A stretch of 64,000 nucleotides of DNA from Hyperoodon ampullatus (lineage: Eukaryota; Chordata; Mammalia; Artiodactyla; Ziphiidae). The stretch's first letter is position 1. Each line of letters begins with the position of its first letter. The stretch spans positions 7,368,001 to 7,432,000 of the forward strand of contig OX457075.1 in assembly GCA_949752795.1 (NCBI GenBank), in the 5' to 3' direction. This document shows, piece by piece, positions 23,601 to 31,500 of this stretch. Under the pieces are notes generated by a model that was given only the letters and a program-made list of their open reading frames with translations, was not told where the DNA came from and did not search any database. Made by a program: the position numbers and the translations under genes.

Positions 23601-24975
23601 GTCTCAGTACTTCATTCCCTTCTATGGCTAAATAATTTCATTGTATGAATATACCATATTTTATCAGTTCTTCAGTTGATGAGCATTTGGGATATTTCCC
23701 TTTTTGGCTATGATGAATAACGCTGCTATGAACATGCATGTGCAAGTTTTTATGTGGACGTGTTTTCAGTTCTCTTGGGTGTATACCTAGGAACAGACTT
23801 GCTGAGTAATATCCTAGCAGTATGCTTAACGTTTTGAGCAACTGCCCAAACCACTGAACCATTTTACATTCCCACGAGCAATGTTTAGAAATTTTATTAT
23901 CACATTTTCAACCAATGAGGATGTTATAATTCCTGAAGCAAAGGAGACGTATGCCCCCACCGTATAACGATAATTCTCTACGAAGAATATTGCATTAACA
24001 AAACAGAAGTGTATTTCCGGCACGACGACACAGAATAAAATGTTAAAGGTCCGAATATACTGAGTGAGTTAACCTTTCACAGCCAGCAGTTCTTTCATCG
24101 TAAAATAGGAACGCTGTGATGACATTTACGTTGCAGTCACCGTTAAGATGAAATAAAACAATCCACGTAAAGGTGCTTTCCTGCACTGATTATCCGTGAT
24201 CCAATGCGGGGCAAAGCTTTAGGGGCAAAGGGCTAAATGCCCAGTTCCCTCCCCTTCCCTCACGTTCCTTCCCAGCGGGAGGGGTTGCTGAGTGACGGAG
24301 AAGGCTGCAGCCACCTCCCTTCTCGGGGAGAGCCGACCTGACGAGCCACGCAGGAAAAATTGTTAGGACTTGAAAAGCAAGAGCCGGGCCACTCCAGCCC
24401 AACCTCGTCCCCAGGCTAGAGATTCGCAGCCTGCTACTCAGCTTCGCAGGTCAGCGCAGGATCTTTTTTCCTCCTTTCAGGGTAAGACATTTATTATGGT
24501 TGAAGCAGAAGACACGGGGCAAAGAGAACACAAGCAAACGACCCCCTCACCCGCGATCCTAGTCTCTGTCTCTCCAAAGCCCCCCTAAGGAAAACACAGG
24601 AAACACGATTCATTACAAACTCTTGGAGGTGGACTAATCCCAATAGCCCTCACCCCCAAAGACTACCCTGTCGGACACCCCTGGGACAGATGGCGCAAAG
24701 CGTACCTGGTGGCCTCCTCCAGCCCGACCCGGCTCCGACCAGGCGCCTCCAGAGGGATAGTAGCCATCGCCTCCTCCGCCTTCTCCCGGCCAGGTGGTCT
24801 CAGCCGGGCCGCCCCCGCGCACTCGCCAGGAAATGGGAGGCTGGGGGGGTTCGGGGCGGGGAGGATATATGGGCGGAGGTGGGTGCACGGGCACATCTCC
24901 ACCCCCAGGCCCGTAGTAGCGCCCATAAGACGGACCATCACTGGGGCCGTAGCCCGAGCGCCTCAAGGCCGACAT
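1..24975 (-). CDS. BAG4: BAG4 (SODD), BAG-family HSP70 co-chaperone, 5' part of gene
   Basis: Minus strand; coding exons 24706-24975 and 7294-7401, and the gene continues beyond the left edge. BAG4 binds the HSP70 ATPase domain and silences TNFR1-type death domains in the cytoplasm. The two exons encode the first 126 residues: a Gly/Pro/Tyr-rich, low-complexity N-terminus beginning [14 protein letters not shown], then a Tyr/Pro/Asn-rich stretch beginning [13 protein letters not shown]. Exon 1 ends on a full codon and exon 2 has 36 complete codons, so the join stays in frame. The C-terminal BAG domain that binds HSP70 is not in the window, and I could not find exon 3 between 1 and 7293. Intron 1 is 17.3 kb and intron 2 exceeds 7.2 kb; both are full of repeats. 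Identification rests on near-identity to mammalian BAG4 and on its head-to-head position with LSM1. Confidence 0.95.
207..330 (+). mobile_element. L1 3' UTR fragment
   Basis: A short fragment matching the terminal L1 3' UTR seen again at 6915-7028, ending in an A-rich tail. Confidence 0.7.
331..880. other. BAG4 intron 2 sequence with no recognised element
   Basis: No gene or convincing repeat family was recognised. The short ORFs here have no recognisable similarity. Confidence 0.4.
899..1246 (+). mobile_element. CHR-family SINE, long form
   Basis: Full-length long-form CHR with a tRNA-like head (A box TGGCGCAGTGG, B box GGTTTGAGCCC) and an A/T-rich tail. It is flanked by a perfect 16-bp TSD AAAAACTCACTGTTAG at 883-898 and 1247-1262. 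Confidence 0.9.
1640..1938 (+). mobile_element. Short-form CHR SINE (CHR-2 type) followed by an older CHR fragment
   Basis: The short form covers 1640-1854 with a poly(A) tail. It is followed at 1862-1938 by a second, older partial CHR that starts at the B box and has its own A tail. GTCATGA precedes the fragment and recurs after it. Confidence 0.85.
1975..4165 (+). pseudogene. ORC3: ORC3 processed pseudogene (retrocopy)
   Basis: An intronless, decayed copy of the ORC3 mRNA (origin recognition complex subunit 3) in BAG4 intron 2, antisense to BAG4. Similarity starts near 1990 (VDYFHEGK, then SKDSKL), runs through [13 protein letters not shown] near 2585, LLPHAVS near 2695, [10 protein letters not shown] near 2920 and KYPLGQWIR near 3160, and ends with KSDHVAKLT at 3814-3840 followed by Gly-Gly-Arg and a stop at 3853-3855. 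Internal stops and frameshifts occur throughout, and a Trp codon near the end has become TGA at 3841-3843. A 3' UTR with AATAAA at 4145-4150 probably follows. No poly(A) tail is evident and the TSD was not found; a CHR SINE follows at 4195. It is non-coding as protein. Confidence 0.88.
4195..4575 (-). mobile_element. CHR-family SINE, long form, expanded internal block
   Basis: Reverse-oriented long CHR with a T-rich start. A unit of about 30 bp containing CAGTAGTTGTGGC is repeated about four times at 4371-4470, more than in other copies here. AAAATAATCTT flanks both sides. Confidence 0.88.
4746..4957 (+). mobile_element. Short-form CHR SINE
   Basis: Short form with a poly(A) tail. The TSD GAAAATCCCAG lies before 4746 and after the tail. 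Confidence 0.9.
5455..7030 (+). mobile_element. L1 LINE 3' part (ORF2 end and 3' UTR), decayed
   Basis: The sequence follows the 3' end of mammalian L1 ORF2 and its 3' UTR, but stop codons interrupt every frame. A long-form CHR SINE interrupts it at 5574-5929. A TATATA run lies near 6493-6508. It lies in BAG4 intron 2. Confidence 0.85.
5574..5929 (+). mobile_element. CHR-family SINE, long form, inside L1
   Basis: Full-length long CHR inserted in L1; AAAGGCA flanks both ends. It is therefore younger than the L1. Confidence 0.88.
7294..7401 (-). CDS. BAG4: BAG4 coding exon 2 (residues 91-126)
   Basis: 108 nt, 36 codons, phase 0 at both ends. The acceptor AG is at 7403-7402 after a pyrimidine-rich tract and the donor is GTAGGG at 7293-7288. 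It encodes the conserved [11 protein letters not shown] and [10 protein letters not shown] stretches of BAG4. Confidence 0.96.
7402..9574. other. BAG4 intron 1, distal part: old repeat remnants
   Basis: Mostly AT-rich unassigned sequence. A pyrimidine-rich stretch at 8560-9020 resembles an L2 fragment. 9180-9410 resembles the end of an MLT1-type LTR, with AATAAATATTCATTGTTGTAAG followed by a Lys-tRNA-unrelated tail. Both assignments are tentative. No gene is seen. Confidence 0.4.
10741..11057 (-). mobile_element. CHR-family SINE, inside L1
   Basis: Reverse-oriented CHR flanked by the TSD TTGAGTTAATTTTT on both sides. Confidence 0.88.
11191..11533 (+). mobile_element. CHR-family SINE, long form, inside L1
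   Basis: Long form in the opposite orientation to the SINE ending at 11057, only about 130 bp away, so the two form an inverted pair. Confidence 0.88.
13291..13515 (-). mobile_element. Short-form CHR SINE, inside L1
   Basis: Short form with a T-run at its plus-left end next to a TATATA run at 13263-13290. The TSD is CCTAGTAATAT. Confidence 0.9.
13838..14056 (-). mobile_element. Short-form CHR SINE inside the LTR
   Basis: Short form with TSD CTGACACTTTCT before and after. Confidence 0.9.
14463..14676 (-). mobile_element. Short-form CHR SINE inside the LTR
   Basis: Short form with TSD TACTATTGGG before and after. Confidence 0.9.
15056..16390 (-). mobile_element. L1 continuation, ORF2 start and probable 5' region
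   Basis: 15056-15420 continues the minus-strand L1 toward the ORF2 N-terminus. 15420-16390 is GC-richer and may be an old L1 5' region; that part is tentative. Confidence 0.55.
16400..17400. other. BAG4 intron 1 segment with minor repeat pieces
   Basis: 16540-16598 looks like an L1 3' end (ACAACATTGTAAATCAACTT, then an A-rich tail). 16740-17260 resembles an old LTR or MaLR fragment. No gene is seen. Confidence 0.4.
17412..17633 (+). mobile_element. Short-form CHR SINE
   Basis: Short form with a long poly(A) tail, flanked by TSD AAAAATCAATGGGTC. Confidence 0.9.
17930..18055 (+). mobile_element. L1 3' UTR fragment
   Basis: Resembles L1 3' UTR sequence (GTACTGGTTACATAACCATA region) with an A-rich end. 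The neighbouring 18056-18820 is AT-rich without a recognised element. Confidence 0.5.
18830..19940 (+). mobile_element. L2-like LINE, interrupted by an L1 fragment
   Basis: Pyrimidine-rich plus-strand sequence resembling L2. It is interrupted at about 19146-19316 by a minus-strand L1 ORF2 endonuclease fragment similar to 13030-13140. Confidence 0.5.
20033..20390 (+). mobile_element. CHR-family SINE, long form
   Basis: Long form with TSD AAAACTAAACCA before and after. Confidence 0.9.
20549..20790 (+). mobile_element. Older CHR-family SINE
   Basis: Diverged variant with GGGTAAGACTCTGCACTC in place of the usual head, ending in an AAATAAAT tail. Confidence 0.82.
20813..21181 (-). mobile_element. 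CHR-family SINE, long form
   Basis: Reverse orientation with an expanded ATTT tail (20845-20877). The TSD is CTATGTAACTTGTTT / CTATGTAACTAGTTT, with one mismatch. Confidence 0.9.
21425..21650 (+). mobile_element. MLT1-like LTR fragment
   Basis: Resembles MaLR LTR sequence (GTATACGGCAGAAGTGATGG and the following region). The long minus-strand ORF across it is incidental. Confidence 0.5.
21665..22090. mobile_element. Two MER5-like DNA transposon remnants
   Basis: 21672-21760 and 21941-22080 resemble the non-autonomous hAT element MER5. The second begins with the typical AATGCTTCTCAAAC end. Confidence 0.65.
22100..22268 (-). mobile_element. Older CHR-family SINE, short
   Basis: Diverged reverse CHR with a TATTTATTTATTT tail. 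AGAGTAAGGTTTTA recurs at both ends. Confidence 0.82.
22473..22833 (+). mobile_element. Two CHR SINEs in tandem: old form then short form
   Basis: An older CHR (22473-22616) is directly followed by a short-form CHR (22619-22833) inserted in its A-rich tail. The outer TSD TATCATCCA lies at 22464-22472 and again near 22855-22863. Confidence 0.88.
23285..23880 (-). mobile_element. L1 fragment, minus strand, 3' portion
   Basis: Matches on the minus strand the same L1 region as 9600-10130. It is strongly decayed. 22870-23280 and 23880-24640 hold no recognised element. Confidence 0.7.
24706..24975 (-). CDS. BAG4: BAG4 coding exon 1 (residues 1-90)
   Basis: The start codon is at 24975-24973 and the exon ends in CAG at 24708-24706, followed by donor GTACG. 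It has 90 codons with an HPPPP run near residue 31 and a GGGG run near residue 66. An upstream in-frame methionine exists, but the chosen start matches the conserved [10 protein letters not shown] opening. The exon lies in the CpG island, which produces long antisense ORFs that are not genes. Confidence 0.96.
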
Positions 24976-25522
24976 GGGATCCACTGCCCCCGGGCGCTTC
25001 CCGCCCCCCAAGGCCGGCCCATTGCGCAGGCGCCTGCGGGGGAGCGCGACTGGACCGCAGGGAAGGGAGGGTCGGCCGGCAACAGCCAATCCCGGGCCGG
25101 GTACCGCCCCCTCAGCTGCCGCGTCCTGAGAGTGGAAGGCCGGAGGTCCGTGACTCTGGGGTCTGGGAAGCAGGAAAATGAGGGGCGGCACCGTGTTCCT
25201 TAAAAGGGAGAACACATTTCCCCACTGTCTATCCAATCTAGATTCCTCTTCCCCCTCTTATCAGGGATGCGGAAAGCGTATCCCAGGACCGCGCTACGGC
25301 CCCGCCTCTTCTTGAGGACGGGCACGTGATGCCGGAAGTGGGTGGGGGTAATATGGTGGCGTTTCCGGCAGGCCTCGGCTGCTGAAAGCCGGGGTGGGGG
25401 AGTTGGTTCGGGTCCGGGTTCCTGTCCCGGTCCCGCCGAGGCGGCGACCGCGATAGGAGGAGGGACGTGTTGGACGCGCTGGCTCACCGCCACTATACAT
25501 TGCAGCCTTATCTCAACTCAAC

Positions 25523-25568
25523 ATGAACTATATGCCCGGCACCGCCAGCCTCATCGAGGACATCGACA
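25523..25568 (+). CDS. LSM1: LSM1 coding exon 1 (residues 1-15 plus one base)
   Basis: ATG at 25523 in the context TCAACATGA, encoding MNYMPGTASLIEDID; donor GTGAGT starts at 25569. The exon lies at the edge of the CpG island. Confidence 0.96.
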
Positions 25569-28500
25569 GTGAGTAGTTCATCTCCTCCGAGTGAAGTCTG
25601 GGGTGAGACCCTTCTTCCCAGGAGGGTGCCTCTTAGGAGGGAGCTCATAGAATGAGTCTGGGCCGGGGGCGGTGTGTTTTTAGTAAGGTTCTGGAAGTCC
25701 GGCGTTGGCATCTTCCACAGGATGCAGGAGCCACGGGACACACCGTTTGCCCACCTCCTAGCCTGCTCCCTGTATCCTGTCTCTCGCAGCCTTCACCGGC
25801 CCCCGGGCAAGCTGTAGAATTCACTTCTGCTTTTCAGGGATGCGGCTGCTGAGGCCCAAGTTTGAAAGTTGGCCGCCTCCCCGGTGCATCATCTCCCACC
25901 TGCGGCATTTCGAAGTACCAGGTGGTTACTGGTGGATGAATGAGAATTCTTAGAGAAAGGATTCTTCAAGAAACGAAAAGAGTAATACAACAGCAGTTGG
26001 ACTTAATTAGCACTAAACATAGGATTTATGCCGTGTGGCCGTTTGCAATCTTCTTTTACCGTTGAGGGTATTTAGACTTTAGGGTTATGGTCATGGAGAC
26101 CACTGTCGGACCAGGTATTGCCTTTTCCAGAAAGACTTGAGTCACTTCAAACTTACTTTTTTCTTCTGTTAGACAGTTTTCTCTCGCATTTATTAAGACC
26201 TCCCTTATTCCTAGTCACTGTTCTGAAGAGGAGCTCACTTCTGTACAGTTGTCTTTCCTTTTTCCAAACTCTCATCTGTGAATTATTCCGTAAACATTTT
26301 TTAAAGTTGTCTCAATCGTGTGATCTGTCTCATTAACTTGTAATTGCTGCAAAACGGTTTACACACAGTTCCAAGCAAGTTACAGGAATCTCTACAGTTA
26401 CTATGTATGTAAATTAAAGAGTGAGTTTATGATTAAATTCTCTTCCTGTCGTTTGAAATCACTTTTTAGATCCAAATTAGTGATTTTGCTATTGAAGGGA
26501 AATATAGGTCGGACCAAAGTTATGTATGAATAACCACTGTACAAGCCTGTCTGTAATGGGTGATGAAATCCTCAATCTTAGTTATCTGAGGATGCCCTTT
26601 TGCCCCCACCCCTCTTGTTACGTATCTGAATTATTTGAGGCCCCTAACACATCCTGCCATTCTACTAAAAATAATTGCTTTTCTCAAGCCTCTAACCCCT
26701 TTTTTGCAGATTCCAAGCTCCTCCTTTACTGAAAGATTTGAAACCATTTCATATGCACCCATCACTGTGACATTCAGACACTCTCCTCTCCTCAGTCTTT
26801 CTGTATTTTCGCCCATCCTCTCATTTGAATAGGAAGTATTCCTCCCTTTCAGTTTGTGTCTTATTTCTCTTTCCTCCCACTGCTTCTGGAACCTTCTTCC
26901 ATTAATATCCTGTTGCTCTCATATCCTCTCTCGCTCCCCCTCTGAATCCTCCCCTTCATGTATGTTCTTGTCTGTCGAATTTTTTCTCAGTTGTGTTTCA
27001 CCATCAAATTCCCATCCCTTTTTTCACATCTTTACCCCCAAACCTCTTGAGTAATCTCCCATTTTAACTCTACTTCCTGACCACCTGCAATAGACCACCT
27101 ACCTCTATTACCCCTGCAGTCTGGTTTCTTTTGTCAACACACTACTGAAACTGCAGTCTTAAAGACACCTTCTGATGCACTCCTCCGAGCTCTTCTGTCT
27201 CCTCTGCAACACTGTGATACCATTACCACGGGATTCTTCATTTTCTTGATTTCTCCAACACTGGTACTTGATTTTCTTACCTCTGCAACCGTTATTGTTC
27301 CCTAAAATAGATGGACACTTAGGTCCCATCTTTGGCTTGCTTCTTTCTTTAAATCTCTAGCAGGACTCTTGGACTTTAATTATTATATCACCTCTTTGAG
27401 GACTTATTCAATAACTGCTGTGATCCTGACTTCTTTGGCCAGTCTTACATCTCCAGTTGCCAGTTGACATTTCTACATAGGTGTCCTGATACCACTTCAG
27501 AACCACTACAGCTAATCACCTTCCACTGAGCTTGCTTCTTTTACTGCCAGCTCTTGGTAAATGGTCCTCCCTGACATGATGACTCAGAATTCCTACATAT
27601 TCTTTCACTCATCTCTTCAGCACCCCACTCTCTCACACATACCCACATATACACACGCACTTGGCTGTCAAATCCCATCCCTCATAACTGCAGTGTCTTG
27701 GTCCTCCCATCCTGTCCCTTCCCATCTCTCCCCTGGTTCAGGGCTCTTCTTCATGTCTCAGACTCTGGGTGTAGCCTCAAAACCGTTCTCTCTTTTCTGC
27801 CAGTTTAATCTTCAGAGTTTTCTTGTTCCCTGTGAAGTCACGTCCAAACTCAGCCTGCTCCCAGGACTTCTCTGACTTCATCTCCTGTTCTTTCCCTCAC
27901 ACCCTCACCTTTTAGCCGGACACTTGGACACATAGCTCTGTTTCTTCTGCCTAAATTACAGATTTCCCTCCTCTTCCCCTTCCCTGTCACTCTTCCTGTG
28001 GCCAAAACTGTCCAACTCAGATACCTGCTCCAGCTAGATATAGTTTCTCTCAGTCTCACATAATTAAGATTTGCTCTCTTGTGGTACTTAATTATAGCGC
28101 CAGAAAGCCTATAAATTCCTTCAGGAAAGAATCACTGTCTTCTTCCTCTGTTCTGCATCTAGCAGGTACTTTATCCGTGGCATTAAGGAACAAATGAATG
28201 ACTTTGGCTACGTATTCTAGTGACGGGCTGACTGTCATTCTTCAGTGTCAGCTCAGGGTCACCTCTTCAGAGAGCTTTTCCCTAGCCACCCTCTTCTGTA
28301 GCTTCTTCCCCTCTTTTTCTCATCCTGCTATCTTGTTTATTATTCTGCTAGACTACCCACTATAGGGCATTTTTTAAAATTTGTTTGACTTTCTCCACCA
28401 GGAATATAAGTTCATAAGGTTGGTGACTCTAAATGTTACTCTGTACCGCAGCGGTCCCTAACCTTTTTGGCGCCAGGGACCGGTCTCACGGAAGACAGTT

Positions 28501-31500
28501 TTTCCACGGACCGGGGTGGCGGGGCGGGGGACAGCTCAGGCGGCAATGCGAGCGATGGGGAGCCATGGGGAGCGGCAGATGCAGCTTCGCTCACTCGCCC
28601 ACCTCTCACCTCCTGCTGTGCGGCCCGGCTCCTAACGGGCCTCGGACACCAGTCCACAGCCCAGGGGTTGGGGACCCCTGCTGTACTCTATATCTAGGCC
28701 CCAGAACAGCACATAGCTCTCCATAAATTTTATTGAACTTTTGTTCTCGTTTTATTATCAGTATCCTCATTCTGCATGTCTGAGGTTTTTTTTAATTTAA
28801 AACCTTCCCTGATTCCAGAGTGTGAAATAGAAGCTCTCCATCTCAGTTGAGGGGAAAATAATTCTTGAATTCAGATCATAAAGATCACCTAGATTCCATT
28901 TCCAAATTTGCAGGTATAGAAACTGACATGACACTGAGAGGGTTTAACTGTCAAGCATCAGCATCTAGAACCAGTCGGCCAGGCCCCCTGACTACGTGCC
29001 CAGTCCTTGTGCCCAGTCCTTCCCCTCTCTGCCGCCCCCTCGGATTCTTTCATCACCGGTCTTCTCATCTAAACACCGGGCTGCCGGGGTCATCCCTCTA
29101 ACTCCTCAGTGAACTCTGCCTTAAATACACTGGAAGAGGAAGTGGTGGAGCTTAATCTGCTATGAACTTTGTTTTTGTTGTTACCCTGTAAACTCACAGG
29201 CTAACCGACTTCTCACTGCAGTGGCTTCTCTTGTTGCAGAGCACGAGCTGTAGGCACACGGGCTTCAGTAGTTGTGGCTCACGGGCTCTAGAGCACAGGC
29301 TCAGTAGTTGTGGCGCGTACGGGCATAGTTGCTCCGCGGCATGTGGAATCTCCCTGGACCAGGGCTAGAACCCGTGTCCCCTGCACTGTCAGGCGGATTC
29401 TTAACCACTGCGCCACCAGGGAAGTCCCAACAGTTCATTTTTTAAAGATCTTTTTTTCTCTCCCCAGAAAAGCACTTGGTCCTGCTTCGAGATGGAAGGA
29501 CGCTTATAGGCTTTTTAAGAAGCATTGATCAGTTTGGTACGTATTAGTCACAGACTTCTCCTGTACTCTGGATAATAAGAGCTGCCCACTGTATTTTTGT
29601 GTTGTTTCATATCGAAGTTTATTTGTCTGCAACTTTTTTCACGTGTCTGGCATAATGGAATATTGGTTTGAATCATTACATCATTGTTTTCTAAATTACA
29701 ATTAGGTGGTTCAAAAGCTTGTGTTTACAAGCTTGTATTTCTAAAACTGGTTTTCACTAGAACATGCGCTGACAGTGTTCTGGACCATTTTTTATTTTCC
29801 CCATTAGAGGGAGCCAGATGATAGAAATAAACTCAGTCCACTGAAAAAGCTGCTCATTTGTACATTGGCTTGGGTGCGACTACTCTTCAGAGCAGTTCCT
29901 GCCCTGAAGGTAATCCCTCCCTGTCCAATGAAAAGTGGGTCAGAGGCCTTTGCTGAAGCTTTTTAGGGACTCCCAACATTAAGCTCAGAATTTTATACCT
30001 TGGGATACATTAGACTCAAGGTCTTGGTCTTGGTTTTGCCTCCTGCATTTTTCTAAAGAGACCTTATATTTGCTTCTGTCTTAAGGAACTTCTCAGTTCA
30101 TATCAGCATTTGCTGGACATCTGCTTAGGTCAGTGGCTTTAGGCCTGAGGAAAAACAACATAATTGAAACACATGTAAGAATTATAGACGATAAGAGCAC
30201 AGATACTGCGTTTCTTCACGTAAGACAAACAGCACCAATTGAAAGAGGAAAAGGAATTATTCTTCACAGATTGTGGTTCTAAACCTTAAGTCAAATTCAT
30301 CAGACTACATGAGGGAAAAGTGGTAAATAGTGACTTTACTCTCAGATTACCAGATTATGGTTATCTGACAAAGGGAAAAAATAGGTTACCGTTATATCGT
30401 AATCCATGAATACCTACATTGGGTTAAATGAATAATGAATCCTAAGTACTGAAACAAAGTTAAATCTTCAGTAAATCATCACACACACATACCCACACAA
30501 CACAGAAAAACGGTTTCCTTCCAAAAAACCCCAGAGTTTTAATTTCTGCAGTTGTTTGGGCTTCAGAGTTCTCCAAGTGCCCTATCGTTTATATTTTCTT
30601 ATAGCCATGTTGATATTAGCAACTAACTCAAGGAATTTAATTTTCTTCATTTATTTCCACCATCCTCATTAGTGCAACATAATCCCAAATACTCTCTCAG
30701 TTTGCAGTTGTTTAAAAGTCTCCTAAGAGGTTTGTCTCAATGTAATAGGAAGAGATTGTTTGAAATTTTAGCTTTTTCCAGAACTAGAAAGTTTGAAAAT
30801 CATGTTCAGCTAAATCTTTTCTATTCAAAATAACTGATTAATTGAGTGATGGACCTTTACCTATAAAGTAATTTGAACTAAATATCTTTGTTTCTTCCCT
30901 GTACACTTATAGCTAACTTAGTGCTACATCAGACTGTGGAGCGTATTCATGTGGGCAAAAAATACGGTGATATTCCTCGAGGGATTTTTGTGGTCAGAGG
31001 AGAAAATGTGGTCCTACTAGGAGAAATAGTAAGTGACAACTGTTAAGCTGCTATGGCTCTTGATAATCATGCCAGTTAGGTTTCTTTTTTCTCTTTTCAA
31101 GAGGGAAAAAATATATTTTCCACCTTCACCCAGCTTCTCAAGGAAACCACCCAATTAGCTTAGGAAAGCTACATTGTAAAAGGAAAGCTACAGAGAGCAA
31201 TTAACTTTGTTTCAGTGCCTCCTGGCATTTTAAAGGTTTTGATCCCATTAGCAGCAAAATACCATTGATTTTTACCTGATATCATAAAAAATACTGTCCT
31301 ACATGGGAATTCCCTGGCAGTCCAGTGGTTAGTACTCCCGATCTCACTGCCAAGGGCCCGGGTTCAATCCCTGGTCGGGGAACTAAGATCCCACAAGCCA
31401 CACGGAGCAGCCATAGATATATATATAAATATATATATGTAAATACTGTCCCACACAAATGTGTTCGTTAGTATGTTGTTATTGTATCTCTAACAGCAGA

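Larger units (their letters stand above)
24660..25600. promoter_or_regulatory. CpG-island bidirectional promoter of BAG4 and LSM1
   Basis: The two start codons are 547 bp apart in opposite directions, inside a strongly CpG-rich stretch without a TATA box. Visible candidate sites are an NRF1-like palindrome TGCGCAGGCGC at 25023-25033, a CCAAT box at 25086-25090, an E-box CACGTG at 25323-25328, a strong ETS/GABP site GCCGGAAGTG at 25331-25340, a YY1-like AATATGGTGGC at 25350-25360 and a reversed ETS core TTCCGG just after it. This combination is typical of housekeeping divergent promoters. Transcription start sites are not directly visible. Confidence 0.85.

Noticed and set aside
24690..25203. 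Two plus-strand ORFs of 163-164 residues opposite BAG4 exon 1
   Set aside because: Frame shadows of a GC-rich exon and CpG island. They have no recognisable domain.
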